DNA of 55,619 nucleotides from contig DMMZ01000026.1 of assembly GCA_003452915.1 (NCBI GenBank), positions 87,978 to 143,596 of the forward strand. Direction: 5' to 3'. Under the pieces are notes generated by a model that searched no databases, was not told the DNA's origin, and saw only the letters and a program-made list of their open reading frames with translations. Origin of the DNA: Clostridiales bacterium. Its GTDB lineage: Bacteria; Bacillota; Clostridia; Oscillospirales; CAG-382. A program made the position numbers and the translations under genes. Positions 1 to 9,333 of this stretch are shown here, piece after piece; position 1 is the first letter of the stretch, and the number at the start of each line of letters is the position of its first letter.

Positions 1-644
1 CCGACATTACCGATACAACCGGATATTATAATATTGTTGCAGCAAATGACGGAATTATAGTAAAGGTAGAATCAACAAGTGGCAGCCCTGAAGTCAAGAA
101 AGGGGATGCGGTAGTGGAAGGGCAACTGCTTATAAATGCATTTATGCTTGGTAAACTGGGAACATACCGCCTTACCCACGCACGAGGTGACGTATACGCA
201 GAGGTGACAGAAAAATATTCAATATCAATTCCGCTTGAACAAACAGAAAAGGTATATACAGGAAGAAGAGAAACTATTAAGGATATAACCGTTTTAGGCA
301 GTAACTTTAATATCTTTTCTGATGACGAGACTTCTTTTGAGTTTTATGACATAATTGTTACTCAAAATGAAAAGTATGTTTTTGGTATTATAAAAACGCC
401 TGTAACAATAACCACCGCTGAATTTACCGAATACGAGATAAATAAGTACAGCATAACCGAAGAAGAAGCAAAAACAAGGGCTGCCGAAGCTTTTTCGCAA
501 TACCTTGCCCGCTTGGAAAATGAAGTCATTTCTTATGATTGTGATGGTATTTACGACAAAGAAAACAACGCTTACGTATTAACCGCAAACGTTGTAGTAG
601 TCAAAAATATTGCTGTCGAAAAGCCGATAGATATTACGAATTAA
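1..644 (+). CDS. yqfD: YqfD-like sporulation protein, C-terminal part (5' truncated)
   Basis: The frame is open from base 3, so the gene begins before the window; about 213 C-terminal residues are present. The stretch NIVAANDGIIVKVE followed by KKGDAVVEGQLL resembles the barrel-like 'introduces negative charge, then GD' segment of YqfD/stage IV sporulation proteins, which act in the forespore-mother cell engulfment stage. The rest is beta-rich and ends with KNIAVEKPIDITN. YqfD proteins are usually about 390-400 residues, so roughly half is missing. The 3' end overlaps the convergent peptidase gene by 11 nt. Family assignment rests on the overall pattern and is moderately sure. Confidence 0.7.
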   Translation, partial: DITDTTGYYNIVAANDGIIVKVESTSGSPEVKKGDAVVEGQLLINAFMLGKLGTYRLTHARGDVYAEVTEKYSISIPLEQTEKVYTGRRETIKDITVLGSNFNIFSDDETSFEFYDIIVTQNEKYVFGIIKTPVTITTAEFTEYEINKYSITEEEAKTRAAEAFSQYLARLENEVISYDCDGIYDKENNAYVLTANVVVVKNIAVEKPIDITN

Positions 645-2064
645 ACTCTTTATTTTTCTTATAGCTTTCAGCAAGATTCAATATGCTTAATATATAAATC
701 AATATGGTTTTTTTAAGCTCTGTAAAAGATATATATTCATCTCTCTGATGTTCACTTCCTTTGCCCTCTCCCAGCTTGCCACGCTCACTCTCTATAGCTG
801 CACCGAAAGCTACTGTATTTGGCAGCCAGCGTGCATAAGTTCCTCCGCCGGTCGTATAGGGTTTGCATTCATAACCTAATACAAGCTCACAGGCATTGGT
901 AAGCGATTTGATTTTCTCATCTTTCGGATCCATTAAATAACCCTCGGAACAAAGACCAATCTGTGCAGCAAAACCTTGCGGCGCAATAGTTTTTATAATT
1001 TTATCAAAAATAGGCTGGAATGTTGTGTCAGGAATATATCTTATATTAAAATTCTGAATAATAATTCCGTCGTTAACGGAAAGCACACCGCCGATACAAG
1101 TCAGATATTTAAAAGACTGGCTTACTCTGTCTATGCCGAGTGTTCTGCCAAAGTATTCGGAACACGCCTGAGCTAAAAATTTAAACGGTTTTTTATCACA
1201 GTCGATAAAATCGCTTTTCTGTATAAAATCCGCAAGTATCCCTATCGCGTTGATACCATTCTCCGGCTTTGCCGCATGAGCTCCTTTACCCATTGCGTTT
1301 ATCTTTATACGTTTTTCGTCCAAGCGTTCTATGCTTATTCTTTCATGTTCGGGTATATTTTTTATATCAATTTTATCATCCCATATAACAGCATACGCTG
1401 AATCGGGAACTGCATTCGATACGCTTCCTCCACCAAGTTCCGCAATAACAGACGGCAACCTGCCTAACATTATGTCAACTTGAAGTATCCCTTTTTCACC
1501 AATACAGACCGGAAACTCAGAATCGGGGGTGAATGAGAAAAAAGGAGGTTTTTTTATCTTTGCAAAATAATCAAGATCGCTGCTGCCGACTTCCTCATCA
1601 CTTCCTGCTATAAGGCGGATAGAAAAAGGCAGTCTCTTATTTGTTTCCTTAAGAAAACGCATAGTATAAAGCCCACAAATAAACGGACCTTTATCATCCA
1701 GCGTTCCTCTGCCTATATATTTATCCTCTTTAATTGTAAGCTTATATGGTTCATAACTCCATCCACCTCCGGCAGGAACAACATCAAGATGCGTGACTAT
1801 GCCAACTTCATCAGCTTTTCTACCGTTTATAATACTTGCGCAATAATAATCGTGGTTTTCCGTCTTAAAGCCATAGCTATTGCCAATTCCGATTGCTGTG
1901 TCAATTGCTTTTGCACATTGGCTGCCAAAGGTATAATTTCCCTCTCTTCTTGCTGCGATGCTTGGAATTGCAACTAAAGAAGCAAGATCGGTTTCAAGTT
2001 GGCTTTTAATATCAGCTCGTTCAAGAAACGCCTCTGCTTCTCTCAATATTTTATCTTTATTCAT
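634..2064 (-). CDS. pepV: M20 family dipeptidase, PepV type
   Basis: A 476-residue zinc aminopeptidase that should release N-terminal residues from dipeptides in the cytoplasm. The M20 metal and catalytic set is complete: THLDVVPAG (His92, Asp94), RGTLDDKGP (Asp123/124), GSDEEVGSSD (Glu157 general base, Glu158), FTPDSEF (Asp181), KGAHAAKPENG in the lid domain and GSEHQRDEYI near the C terminus. Length matches PepV/Sapep enzymes (about 470). It is the last gene of a leftward group that includes the fumarate hydratase beta subunit 43 nt upstream. Tail-to-tail overlap with yqfD means no room for a dedicated terminator. Confidence 0.9.
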   Translation of the reverse strand: MNKDKILREAEAFLERADIKSQLETDLASLVAIPSIAARREGNYTFGSQCAKAIDTAIGIGNSYGFKTENHDYYCASIINGRKADEVGIVTHLDVVPAGGGWSYEPYKLTIKEDKYIGRGTLDDKGPFICGLYTMRFLKETNKRLPFSIRLIAGSDEEVGSSDLDYFAKIKKPPFFSFTPDSEFPVCIGEKGILQVDIMLGRLPSVIAELGGGSVSNAVPDSAYAVIWDDKIDIKNIPEHERISIERLDEKRIKINAMGKGAHAAKPENGINAIGILADFIQKSDFIDCDKKPFKFLAQACSEYFGRTLGIDRVSQSFKYLTCIGGVLSVNDGIIIQNFNIRYIPDTTFQPIFDKIIKTIAPQGFAAQIGLCSEGYLMDPKDEKIKSLTNACELVLGYECKPYTTGGGTYARWLPNTVAFGAAIESERGKLGEGKGSEHQRDEYISFTELKKTILIYILSILNLAESYKKNKEFNS

Positions 2065-2107
2065 AATTATTTTCCTCTAATAATGTCGCGTAAAGGTATT
2101 AATTCAA

Positions 2108-2647
2108 TTAAACCTCTACTGTTCCCTTGGTGTAAATGTCTTTTCCATCAGAATCGATTGCAACTATAAGCGGAAAATCCTCAAACACCAATCGTTTAAC
2201 CGATTCGCACCCTAATTCGGAAAAGGCAATTTCCTTACAATCGATAATATGTTTTGCGGCTATTGCTCCTGCTCCTCCAATTGCTATAAAATAAATGCTC
2301 TTATTTCGTATTAGAGCATCAATAATTGTCTTATTGCGGTCACCTTTACCTACCGCAGCAGCAAGTCCGTTGTCAAAAAGCTGAGGATATCCGTCCATTC
2401 TACCACTGGTTGTAGGCCCGAAAGAACCGCAAACCCGTCCTTCCTTGGCAGGAGAAGGACCTGCGTAATAAATAACACTGCCCTTTAATGGGAAAGGAAG
2501 TGGTTTGCCGTTATCAATCAATGCTGCGATTTTTTTGTGTGCAGCATCCCTTGCAGTGTAAACCACACCCGACAAAAGTATTTCTTCACCGCACTTTAGG
2601 TCAGTAGCCCATTCCCTTATATTCTTAGTATCAAGTCTTTTTGCCAT
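2108..2647 (-). CDS. Fumarate hydratase class I beta subunit / Fe-S hydro-lyase C-terminal domain
   Basis: A 179-residue protein matching the C-terminal (beta) half of class I Fe-S hydro-lyases, which with an alpha subunit carrying the [4Fe-4S] cluster interconverts fumarate and malate (or dehydrates tartrate). Supporting motifs are VYTARDAAHKK, YYAGPSPAKEG, GSFGPTTSGRMD and AIGGAGAIAAKHI. The catalytic alpha subunit normally lies just upstream; here the upstream neighbour is a DivIVA-like gene separated by 2 nt, and no alpha subunit exists in the window. It must pair with a distant alpha protein or has another role. Substrate (fumarate versus L-tartrate) cannot be decided from the sequence. 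Confidence 0.85.
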   Translation of the reverse strand: MAKRLDTKNIREWATDLKCGEEILLSGVVYTARDAAHKKIAALIDNGKPLPFPLKGSVIYYAGPSPAKEGRVCGSFGPTTSGRMDGYPQLFDNGLAAAVGKGDRNKTIIDALIRNKSIYFIAIGGAGAIAAKHIIDCKEIAFSELGCESVKRLVFEDFPLIVAIDSDGKDIYTKGTVEV

Positions 2648-2649
2648 TT

Positions 2650-3279
2650 TTATTGAACACTTTTATTTGTAGAAATAAGTGCTTCAACCTCTCTTATTGC
2701 ATCGGAAATATACTTTTGTACCTGATCAAGCCCTGCGTTAATGAATATATGCTTCTTTCCAAATTCATCGATTGCATTATACACAAGCTCGATACGCTTA
2801 TTAGCTTCTGCAACCAAGCGATTAATTTCATCACCGGCATTAGACTCGGCTTTAAACAGAATAACATTTGCTTCCTGCTTTGCATTTTTGATTATCTCAT
2901 CAGCACGCAAATCTGCAATCAGCATTTTTTCACCTAGCTGCTCACATAACTGTTTGTAATTCATTTTATTAATGTCTGTTTCAATCACTGCCTGTACTAC
3001 AGGACGTTCGGTTTTCTCAGCACTGAGCCGCTTAATCTCATTTTGCAGGTTTTGTTTTTCAATGCAAAGGGTACGATTTTCTTCAGTAAGCACTTCTTTT
3101 TGCGATATAACCTCATCAAAATGCTTTTTAAGTTCACTAAGCTCGCTATTAAGTCTTTTTGTTGTATCCGAAAACTCTTGCTGTTTTTGATGCAAGTCAT
3201 TGTTAAGCTTGATTATAAAAGCTTCAACTTCCTCCGGACTATAACCTTTAAAGACTTTTGAAAAATAAATCTTGTTCAT
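2650..3279 (-). CDS. DivIVA domain-containing coiled-coil protein
   Basis: A 209-residue protein beginning MNKIYFSKVFKGYSPEEVEAF, the membrane-targeting DivIVA/GpsB-type N-terminal motif (FkGYs-eEVd-F). Residues about 28-90 form a charged heptad-rich coiled coil (SELSELKKHF, EENRTL, IKRLSAEK). A second helical block (LRADEIIKNAKQEANVILFKAE) resembles the C-terminal half of clostridial DivIVA paralogs. These proteins scaffold division or cell-pole complexes. It sits 2 nt before the fumarate hydratase beta subunit on the same strand, so the two are translationally coupled. It is not in the usual ylm/divIVA locus, so which paralog this is stays open. Confidence 0.75.
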   Translation of the reverse strand: MNKIYFSKVFKGYSPEEVEAFIIKLNNDLHQKQQEFSDTTKRLNSELSELKKHFDEVISQKEVLTEENRTLCIEKQNLQNEIKRLSAEKTERPVVQAVIETDINKMNYKQLCEQLGEKMLIADLRADEIIKNAKQEANVILFKAESNAGDEINRLVAEANKRIELVYNAIDEFGKKHIFINAGLDQVQKYISDAIREVEALISTNKSVQ

Positions 3280-3413
3280 TTTTTACAACCATACCTTTCG
3301 TTGCATTTAGTTTATTAAAAAATAATAAGCCTAAATAACCCAAAATATTTCCTATAATATTAAATAATAACATATTTCATTTCTATTGTCAACATTTGTA
3401 ATTACTTAAACCT

Positions 3414-4175
3414 TTATAACTTTTTCATAATTAAGTTATGTGGTAAAAGCTTGGCTATTATTCTATAAGTTTTATAAATAGTTTTATTTGTATACACCGC
3501 TTTACCTTTTTTCGCTTTAATAATTGAATTATAAGCAACTTCTCTTACTCCGCATCTGGGAAGTATCGAAAAAAGAGTTGACTTGCCATCAATTTCGGCA
3601 ACAGAAGTAAACTCAGTTTCCATAGGACCCGGACAGACCGCAAGTACATTAATACCTTTTTTCTTCAATTCACGCCTTAATGCCTTTGTAAAAGATAATA
3701 CATAAGCTTTTGTAGAACTGTAAACGGTCATACGAGGAATTGGCAAAAATGCAGCTATTGAAGCAACCTGAATAATATTTGAGCCTTCTTTCATGTAAGG
3801 AACTGTAAGTAAGGTAATTGCGGTGAGTGAAGTGCAATTAAGAAAAACCATGTCTGTCTGCTGGCGTATGGGAATATTAACAGCATCCCCCAATTTTCCA
3901 TAACCTGCGTTGTTTATCAGCATAACAACATCAGGCTTTTTTTCTGTAAGTTTTTGCCCATAAATATCAAAACTCTCGTTTTTTGTTAGGTCAAGCGGGA
4001 GAACCAGACATTTTACTTTGGGGTTACAACTGACAATCTCCTTAAGTTTATCTTCTCTTCGTGCAATCAGCCAATATTCTTCTATATCGGGGCATAACTC
4101 TGTCAATAGCTTAAAATATTCTTTACCAAGCCCAGACGAAGCACCTGTAATTATAGCAGTTTTCAATCTAAACAT
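3414..4175 (-). CDS. Short-chain dehydrogenase/reductase (SDR) family protein
   Basis: A classical SDR of 253 residues: NAD(P)-binding TGASSGLG at about residues 10-17, structural NNAGYG near residue 90, catalytic Ser in VASIAAF, the Tyr-Lys pair in YSSTK and the PGPMETEF segment after it. Members reduce or oxidise carbonyl or hydroxyl groups on many substrates. The basic C-terminal tail (KTYRIIAKLLPHNLIMKKL) could be an amphipathic membrane contact. Substrate cannot be predicted. It is the first gene of the leftward block and is divergent from the amino-acid symporter; the 150 nt between them should hold both promoters. Confidence 0.85.
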   Translation of the reverse strand: MFRLKTAIITGASSGLGKEYFKLLTELCPDIEEYWLIARREDKLKEIVSCNPKVKCLVLPLDLTKNESFDIYGQKLTEKKPDVVMLINNAGYGKLGDAVNIPIRQQTDMVFLNCTSLTAITLLTVPYMKEGSNIIQVASIAAFLPIPRMTVYSSTKAYVLSFTKALRRELKKKGINVLAVCPGPMETEFTSVAEIDGKSTLFSILPRCGVREVAYNSIIKAKKGKAVYTNKTIYKTYRIIAKLLPHNLIMKKL

Positions 4176-4328
4176 CTTCTTTCTTATTACACAATATCAT
4201 AAAAATCTTATATTTTAAATATCCTTATAAAAAAATATTCTGTATACAAATATTTTAACTTATATTTCATATACATTAAGTAGCCAAGTCAATGAGCATT
4301 GTGCAATGTAAAGAATATAAAAGGATTG

Positions 4329-5609
4329 ATGTTATTGTATGTAGAACAGATAAAAAACGTTGTTTGGGGGATGCCTACAGTTTTTTTGATTCTTGCATTT
4401 GGAATTTATTTTACTTTTCGCAGCAGATGGTTTCCGATTGTAAAAATTAAAGAAATTACACAAAGTACACTAGGCTCATTAAAAAGCAGCGGAGATAAAA
4501 AGGACAAGAACAACGTTACCCCGTTTATGGCAGTAGCAACCGCTATCGGAGGTACAGTCGGTGTAGGTAGTATCGTAGGTGTCGGTTATGGGATAGCGAC
4601 AGGCGGTGCCGGCAGTATTTTCTGGATGTGGGTCAGCGGTTTCTTTGGGATGATGATTAAATATGCCGAAGTAGCTATTGCAATAAAGTACCGTAAAAAA
4701 ACCGCAAAAGGCTATGCAGGCGGTGCTATGTATTGTCTAAAAGATCTCGGATACAAAAAGCTGGGTGTCATCTTTTGTTTATTTTGCATATCTGCTTCTA
4801 TCGGTGTAGGTAATCTTGCACAGACCAATGCTGTTTCGGTAATACTGGACGGTATAGGTATAAAACCAATTATAGCCGCTGTTCTGCTTTCCTTCTTTTT
4901 TGCTCTAATTATCTTTGGCGGTCAAAGAAAAATTGCAGGAATAAGTGCAGTTGTGGTTCCACTCGTTTCAATTGTTTATCTTGGATGTGCGGTTTACATA
5001 ATGATACTCTTCCTGCCTGAAATACCCTCGGTGTTAGGTCGAATAGTAACAGAAGCGTTTGGCTACAAAGCCGCTGTCGGCGGTTTTTCCGGAGTGTTGA
5101 TATCACGGTCTATCAGAGTTGGTTTTGCGCGCGGAGTTTTTTCAAACGAAGCAGGAATGGGTTCTTCACCGATTGCACACGCAGCAGCGGAAAATGCTAC
5201 TCCGCATACTCAGGGCATGTGGGGAATTGTCGAAATTTTTATTGATACATTTATCGTTTCCACACTTACGGGTTTTATCCTCTTATGTGCAGGAACTAAC
5301 GAAGTCGGTGAACTTTTTCACCATTGCTTCGGACAATTCGGCAGACCTATGCTTGCACTTTTATTAACTATATTTGCTTTTGCTTCAATGATAAGCTGGT
5401 GCTTTTACAGTGAGGGGTGTATTAATTTTCTTACGGATAAAAAGTTTTATTTATCATTATATCGTATCATTGCTATTTTCGCCGCTTTTACAGGAGCAAT
5501 GGCTTCGGTAGCTATAATTTGGGATATAGCTGATATTTTAAATGGACTAATGATTTTTCCTAATATGTTTTTATTATTTATAAAACGCAAAGAAGTTTTC
5601 GGAAAATAA
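4329..5609 (+). CDS. Alanine/glycine:cation symporter (AgcS/DagA family)
   Basis: A polytopic inner-membrane sodium- or proton-coupled amino-acid carrier, 426 residues from the start chosen here. The open frame extends to a TTG at 4299, but ATG 4329 has an AAAGG six bases upstream and gives the usual family N terminus (VEQIKNVVWGMPTVFLILAFG). Family marks are FWMWVSGFFGMMIKYAE, YAGGAMYCL and FSNEAGMGSSPIAHAAA. The first signature reads GGTVGVGSIVGVGYGI, with Ser where most members I know have Asn (VGTGNI), so substrate range may differ. It is followed after 55 nt by the P-type ATPase on the same strand. Confidence 0.88.
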   Translation: MLLYVEQIKNVVWGMPTVFLILAFGIYFTFRSRWFPIVKIKEITQSTLGSLKSSGDKKDKNNVTPFMAVATAIGGTVGVGSIVGVGYGIATGGAGSIFWMWVSGFFGMMIKYAEVAIAIKYRKKTAKGYAGGAMYCLKDLGYKKLGVIFCLFCISASIGVGNLAQTNAVSVILDGIGIKPIIAAVLLSFFFALIIFGGQRKIAGISAVVVPLVSIVYLGCAVYIMILFLPEIPSVLGRIVTEAFGYKAAVGGFSGVLISRSIRVGFARGVFSNEAGMGSSPIAHAAAENATPHTQGMWGIVEIFIDTFIVSTLTGFILLCAGTNEVGELFHHCFGQFGRPMLALLLTIFAFASMISWCFYSEGCINFLTDKKFYLSLYRIIAIFAAFTGAMASVAIIWDIADILNGLMIFPNMFLLFIKRKEVFGK

Positions 5610-5664
5610 TTTCTAATACTGTTTCTTAAGAGAAGTAGTATTAATAACAAGAAGAGGTTAATCT

Positions 5665-8172
5665 ATGTGGCAATCAAAAACAATATCTTCTATCTGTAAG
5701 CAACTGGAAACATCAATTGAAGGGCTTAGTTCAGCAGAAGCTAAAAAAAGACTGACTGAAAAAGGAAAAAACCTGCTGCAGCAAAAAAAGAAAAAAGGTG
5801 TAATAGCACGGTTTTTTACCGCAATGGCGGATAAAATGACAGTTATTCTTTTAATAGCGGCAGCAGTTTCTTTTGCAGCGTCATATATCAGCAGAGAGAA
5901 AAATGCTGATCCGCTTATTATACTTGTTATAGTTGTTTTTAATGCAATCATTGGTGTAATACAAGAAAGTAAAGCAGAAAAAGCATTGGATGCATTAAAA
6001 TCACTTTCATCTCCAGAAACTACTGTAATAAGAGATGAAAAAGCGATAAGAATAAAGAGCGAAGATATCGTCGCTGGCGACCTTGTGCTTTTGGAAAAAG
6101 GCTGCTTTGTACCTGCCGACATAAGGCTCACCGATACAAATGAACTTATGATAGATGAATCAGCGCTTACAGGAGAATCGCTCGGAGTAACCAAACAGGC
6201 TGACTGTACCTTCCCGGAAAATGCACATATTACAGATATGCACAACATCGCTTGGTCTGGGACTGCAATCGTCACAGGCAGAGGTAAAGGTATTGTTGTC
6301 GCTACGGGAATGAATACCTATGTCGGAAGTATAGCAAAGATGCTGGATGCCGATACCGGAGGGAAAACTCCGCTGCAGCAGCGTCTTTCAAAAGTAAGCG
6401 GAATATTGGGAAATGCCGCGCTTGTTATATGTGCTGTTATCTTTATTATTTCGATTTTCGAAGGAATGCCGATTACAGAGATGTTCTTAACCTCAGTTAG
6501 CCTTTCAGTAGCAGCTATACCAGAAGGACTGCCTGCAATTGTAACTATTGTACTATCAATCGGCGTTCAGATGATGGCACGACAAAAAGCGGTTGTAAAA
6601 CGTCTTCCCGCTGTCGAAACATTGGGCTGTGCGAGTGTAATCTGCTCGGATAAAACAGGTACCTTAACACAAAACAAAATGACGGTTACAGAAGTTTTCG
6701 GAGACGCTAAAAAACTTTGTCTGCCTTTTATATTATGTAATAACTTTTCCTCTCCTACTGAAAACGCACTTTTGGATTATGCAAAGAAATTTATGCCCGA
6801 TACTGATTCTATAATCAGAAAATATGATCGAATAAGTGAAGTGCCGTTTGATTCACAAAAAAAGCTAATGGTGACGACACATAAATACGGAAGCCGTTAT
6901 GTTACATATATAAAAGGCGCACCCGATGTATTGTTACCGTTATGCAGAGGAAGTATATTTGCCGCTGAACGTGCTATAATAGATATGGCAACAAGAGCAC
7001 TTCGTGTAATGGCTTTTGCAAAATCAGAAAGCGCTGCCCCGCCTGAAAATCCGCTTTCAGATCATTATGATTTAATTGGTCTTTGTGGAATGCTTGATCC
7101 ACCACGTCCGGAGGTTTACGAAGCAGTGGCAGTCTGCAAGCGTGCAGGAATACGCCCTGTTATGATAACAGGTGATCATCTCGATACTGCTGTTGCAATA
7201 GGAAAAAGTATAGGAATTTATAACGAAGGTGATGAATGTCACACAGAGAAAGAACTTTCTCACTTAAATGAACAGCAACTGGCAGAAGCGGTAAAAAACT
7301 GTAGTATCTTCGCACGAACAACTCCCGAATTCAAGGTTAAGATAGTAGATGCTTATCAGAGGAACGGAATGGTTGTGGCTATGACAGGTGATGGTGTAAA
7401 CGATGCACCTGCGTTAAAAAAAGCTGATATAGGCTGTGCGATGGGCATAAGCGGAACCGATGTGGCAAAAGAAGCTGCCGACCTTATACTGACCGACGAT
7501 AATTTTTCCACGATTGTGGAAGCGGTAAGGCAAGGCAGAGGAATTTATGCCAATATTAAAAAAGCAGTACATTTTCTACTTTCCTGCAATATCGGTGAAA
7601 TACTGACCGTTTTTGTTGCTATACTCTTAAAGCTTCCGTCTCCGCTTACAGCTATTCAATTATTATGGGTAAACTTGGTTACAGACAGCTTGCCAGCGAT
7701 TTCACTCGGTCTTGAAAATACCGACCGTGATGTTATGAAGCAGAAACCTATAAAAAAGGGTGAATCTTTATTTGCTCGAGGTATGGCATTAGAAATGCTT
7801 GCCGGAGGTGTGATAATCGGAACAATATCCTTAATAGCATATTTAATAGGCACAAAAATGCAAGGTCAGCAACTAGGGCGTACAATGTGCTTTCTGGTGT
7901 TATCCATTTCCCAATTATTCCATTCCTTAAATATTCATAGCAGAAAATCTTTGTTTAAGGCAAGCATCTTTAAAAATCCATATTTAGTTTTATCATTTAT
8001 AATTTGTTTATCATTGCAACTTGCTGTAATTCTTGTACCGGTTTTAGCAAATTTATTCGGATCGGTGTCTTTAAACGGTCGCGAATGGATAATTGTGTTT
8101 CTTCTGGCATCAATTCCTATAGTTTTAGTAGAAATTTACAAATCGTTTATAATTTTACGCAATAAATCTTAA
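5665..8172 (+). CDS. P2A-type cation-translocating ATPase (Ca2+ ATPase-like)
   Basis: An 835-residue membrane pump. Seen in order: cation-ATPase N-terminal domain, actuator motif LTGES (about residue 170), M4 PEGLPAIVTIVLSIG, phosphorylation motif DKTGTLTQNKM (Asp about 329), nucleotide-binding KGAPDVLL, hinge MTGDGVNDAPALKKADIG (about 575) and M6 NLVTDSLPAISLGLE. PEGLPA in M4 and NLVTD in M6 are the P2A calcium-site signatures, so Ca2+ export is the likeliest role; Mn2+ or another divalent ion is possible. The nucleotide-binding domain is short, which explains the length below the usual 880-900. The AAGAAGAGG ribosome site precedes ATG 5665. Confidence 0.9.
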   Translation: MWQSKTISSICKQLETSIEGLSSAEAKKRLTEKGKNLLQQKKKKGVIARFFTAMADKMTVILLIAAAVSFAASYISREKNADPLIILVIVVFNAIIGVIQESKAEKALDALKSLSSPETTVIRDEKAIRIKSEDIVAGDLVLLEKGCFVPADIRLTDTNELMIDESALTGESLGVTKQADCTFPENAHITDMHNIAWSGTAIVTGRGKGIVVATGMNTYVGSIAKMLDADTGGKTPLQQRLSKVSGILGNAALVICAVIFIISIFEGMPITEMFLTSVSLSVAAIPEGLPAIVTIVLSIGVQMMARQKAVVKRLPAVETLGCASVICSDKTGTLTQNKMTVTEVFGDAKKLCLPFILCNNFSSPTENALLDYAKKFMPDTDSIIRKYDRISEVPFDSQKKLMVTTHKYGSRYVTYIKGAPDVLLPLCRGSIFAAERAIIDMATRALRVMAFAKSESAAPPENPLSDHYDLIGLCGMLDPPRPEVYEAVAVCKRAGIRPVMITGDHLDTAVAIGKSIGIYNEGDECHTEKELSHLNEQQLAEAVKNCSIFARTTPEFKVKIVDAYQRNGMVVAMTGDGVNDAPALKKADIGCAMGISGTDVAKEAADLILTDDNFSTIVEAVRQGRGIYANIKKAVHFLLSCNIGEILTVFVAILLKLPSPLTAIQLLWVNLVTDSLPAISLGLENTDRDVMKQKPIKKGESLFARGMALEMLAGGVIIGTISLIAYLIGTKMQGQQLGRTMCFLVLSISQLFHSLNIHSRKSLFKASIFKNPYLVLSFIICLSLQLAVILVPVLANLFGSVSLNGREWIIVFLLASIPIVLVEIYKSFIILRNKS

Positions 8173-8221
8173 TATTGTTATGTTATGATTCCCATGTTAT
8201 GAAGAAATTGGGGGATGTTTA

Positions 8222-9244
8222 ATGGAAAAAAAATTACCCGTTATCGGAGAGCAAGCACTTGTGCTCTGCGAAGATGACGGCAAGTATCTGCGTACTCACG
8301 GAAGGTACACAATCAAACAAGGCTGTTTAGCTTTTGACTGGCCTAATAGCGGAATTAGTTTTAACTTCTCTGGAACTGGCTTCATTCTTTCTTTTGGAAG
8401 TTATTCCGCAGAAGAACCGGCGTATGTAAAGGTCTATCTTGATGGTGTTGAGCAGCGTTTTGCGATCTCAACTGGTAAAGAGAAAATTATTTACGAAAAC
8501 CTCGCGGAAAAAAGACACAGAGTTACAATCATCAAAGTCACAGAAGGTGCTGCACCGCTTTTATTCAAGGACCTTGTTTTACTTGGTATGGATCATAAGC
8601 TGATGGCTCCGCCTTTTGACAAACCCAGGAAAATTGAATTTTTGGGTGACTCTATTACCTGCGGTTACGGCGTAATCGCAAATCCCAGCGAGACGGCATA
8701 TCACACTTTCCAGCAGGACAGCACCATGACTTATGCTTATTTTACAGCAAAAGAGCTAGAAGCAGATGCACATTACGAGTGTATATCCGGGAAGGGTATT
8801 CTATGCAATTGTCTTGGCGAAAAAGACAACGAAATTCCTTTATTCTTCGAGCATGCTTCGCAGGCAAAAGAACCTTGGGATTTTAGTCGTTGGATACCTA
8901 ATATTGTTATAATCAATGCTGGAACAAACGATGCTGCTGGAGCAATAGCTGATCAGGTTTTCACAGAAGCATCTGTTGCTTTTCTTAAACAAATTCGCAC
9001 AAAGTATTCCGACGCACATATTATCTGGGTTTATGGAATGATGAACGACAAGTATGTCTCTGCTATAAAGGCTGCAGTAAAAGAGCTTAATCGGACAGAC
9101 GAAAATGTTCATTTTCTGTATGTCGAGAGCATTAACCAGATGACAGGCGAAACTGGTGCAAACGGACATCCTAACACAAGAGCAAATATGCGTGTTTCAA
9201 AACTATTGGTAAAGAAAATTAAATCAATTACCAACTGGAAATAA
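8222..9244 (+). CDS. SGNH/GDSL esterase, carbohydrate esterase family 2-like
   Basis: A 340-residue protein with an N-terminal beta-sandwich (about residues 1-125, with GISFNFSGTGFILSFGSY) and a C-terminal SGNH hydrolase domain. EFLGDSITCGYGV near residue 143 carries the nucleophilic Ser; INAGTNDA is the Asn/Asp block; GANGHPN near residue 314 supplies the catalytic His. This two-domain order is that of CE2 deacetylases acting on acetylated plant polysaccharides. There is no signal peptide, so it may act on imported acetylated oligosaccharides in the cytoplasm. GGGGGAT precedes the ATG. The gene ends before a strong terminator. Confidence 0.82.
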   Translation: MEKKLPVIGEQALVLCEDDGKYLRTHGRYTIKQGCLAFDWPNSGISFNFSGTGFILSFGSYSAEEPAYVKVYLDGVEQRFAISTGKEKIIYENLAEKRHRVTIIKVTEGAAPLLFKDLVLLGMDHKLMAPPFDKPRKIEFLGDSITCGYGVIANPSETAYHTFQQDSTMTYAYFTAKELEADAHYECISGKGILCNCLGEKDNEIPLFFEHASQAKEPWDFSRWIPNIVIINAGTNDAAGAIADQVFTEASVAFLKQIRTKYSDAHIIWVYGMMNDKYVSAIKAAVKELNRTDENVHFLYVESINQMTGETGANGHPNTRANMRVSKLLVKKIKSITNWK

Positions 9245-9270
9245 TATCCATATTTCAATCTGTATTCTAA

Positions 9271-9311
9271 AAAAACAGCGTTTGGCATAATTTTTGCTAA
9301 ACGCTGTTTTT
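9271..9311. terminator. Intrinsic terminator after the CE2-like esterase
   Basis: A 13-bp perfect inverted repeat (AAAAACAGCGTTT at 9271-9283 with its complement at 9299-9311), extended by three more possible pairs around the loop. The arms give A-tract and T-tract on both strands, so it can work in either direction. Confidence 0.88.
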
Positions 9312-9333
9312 ATCTAATAAATTTTGTTTTACA

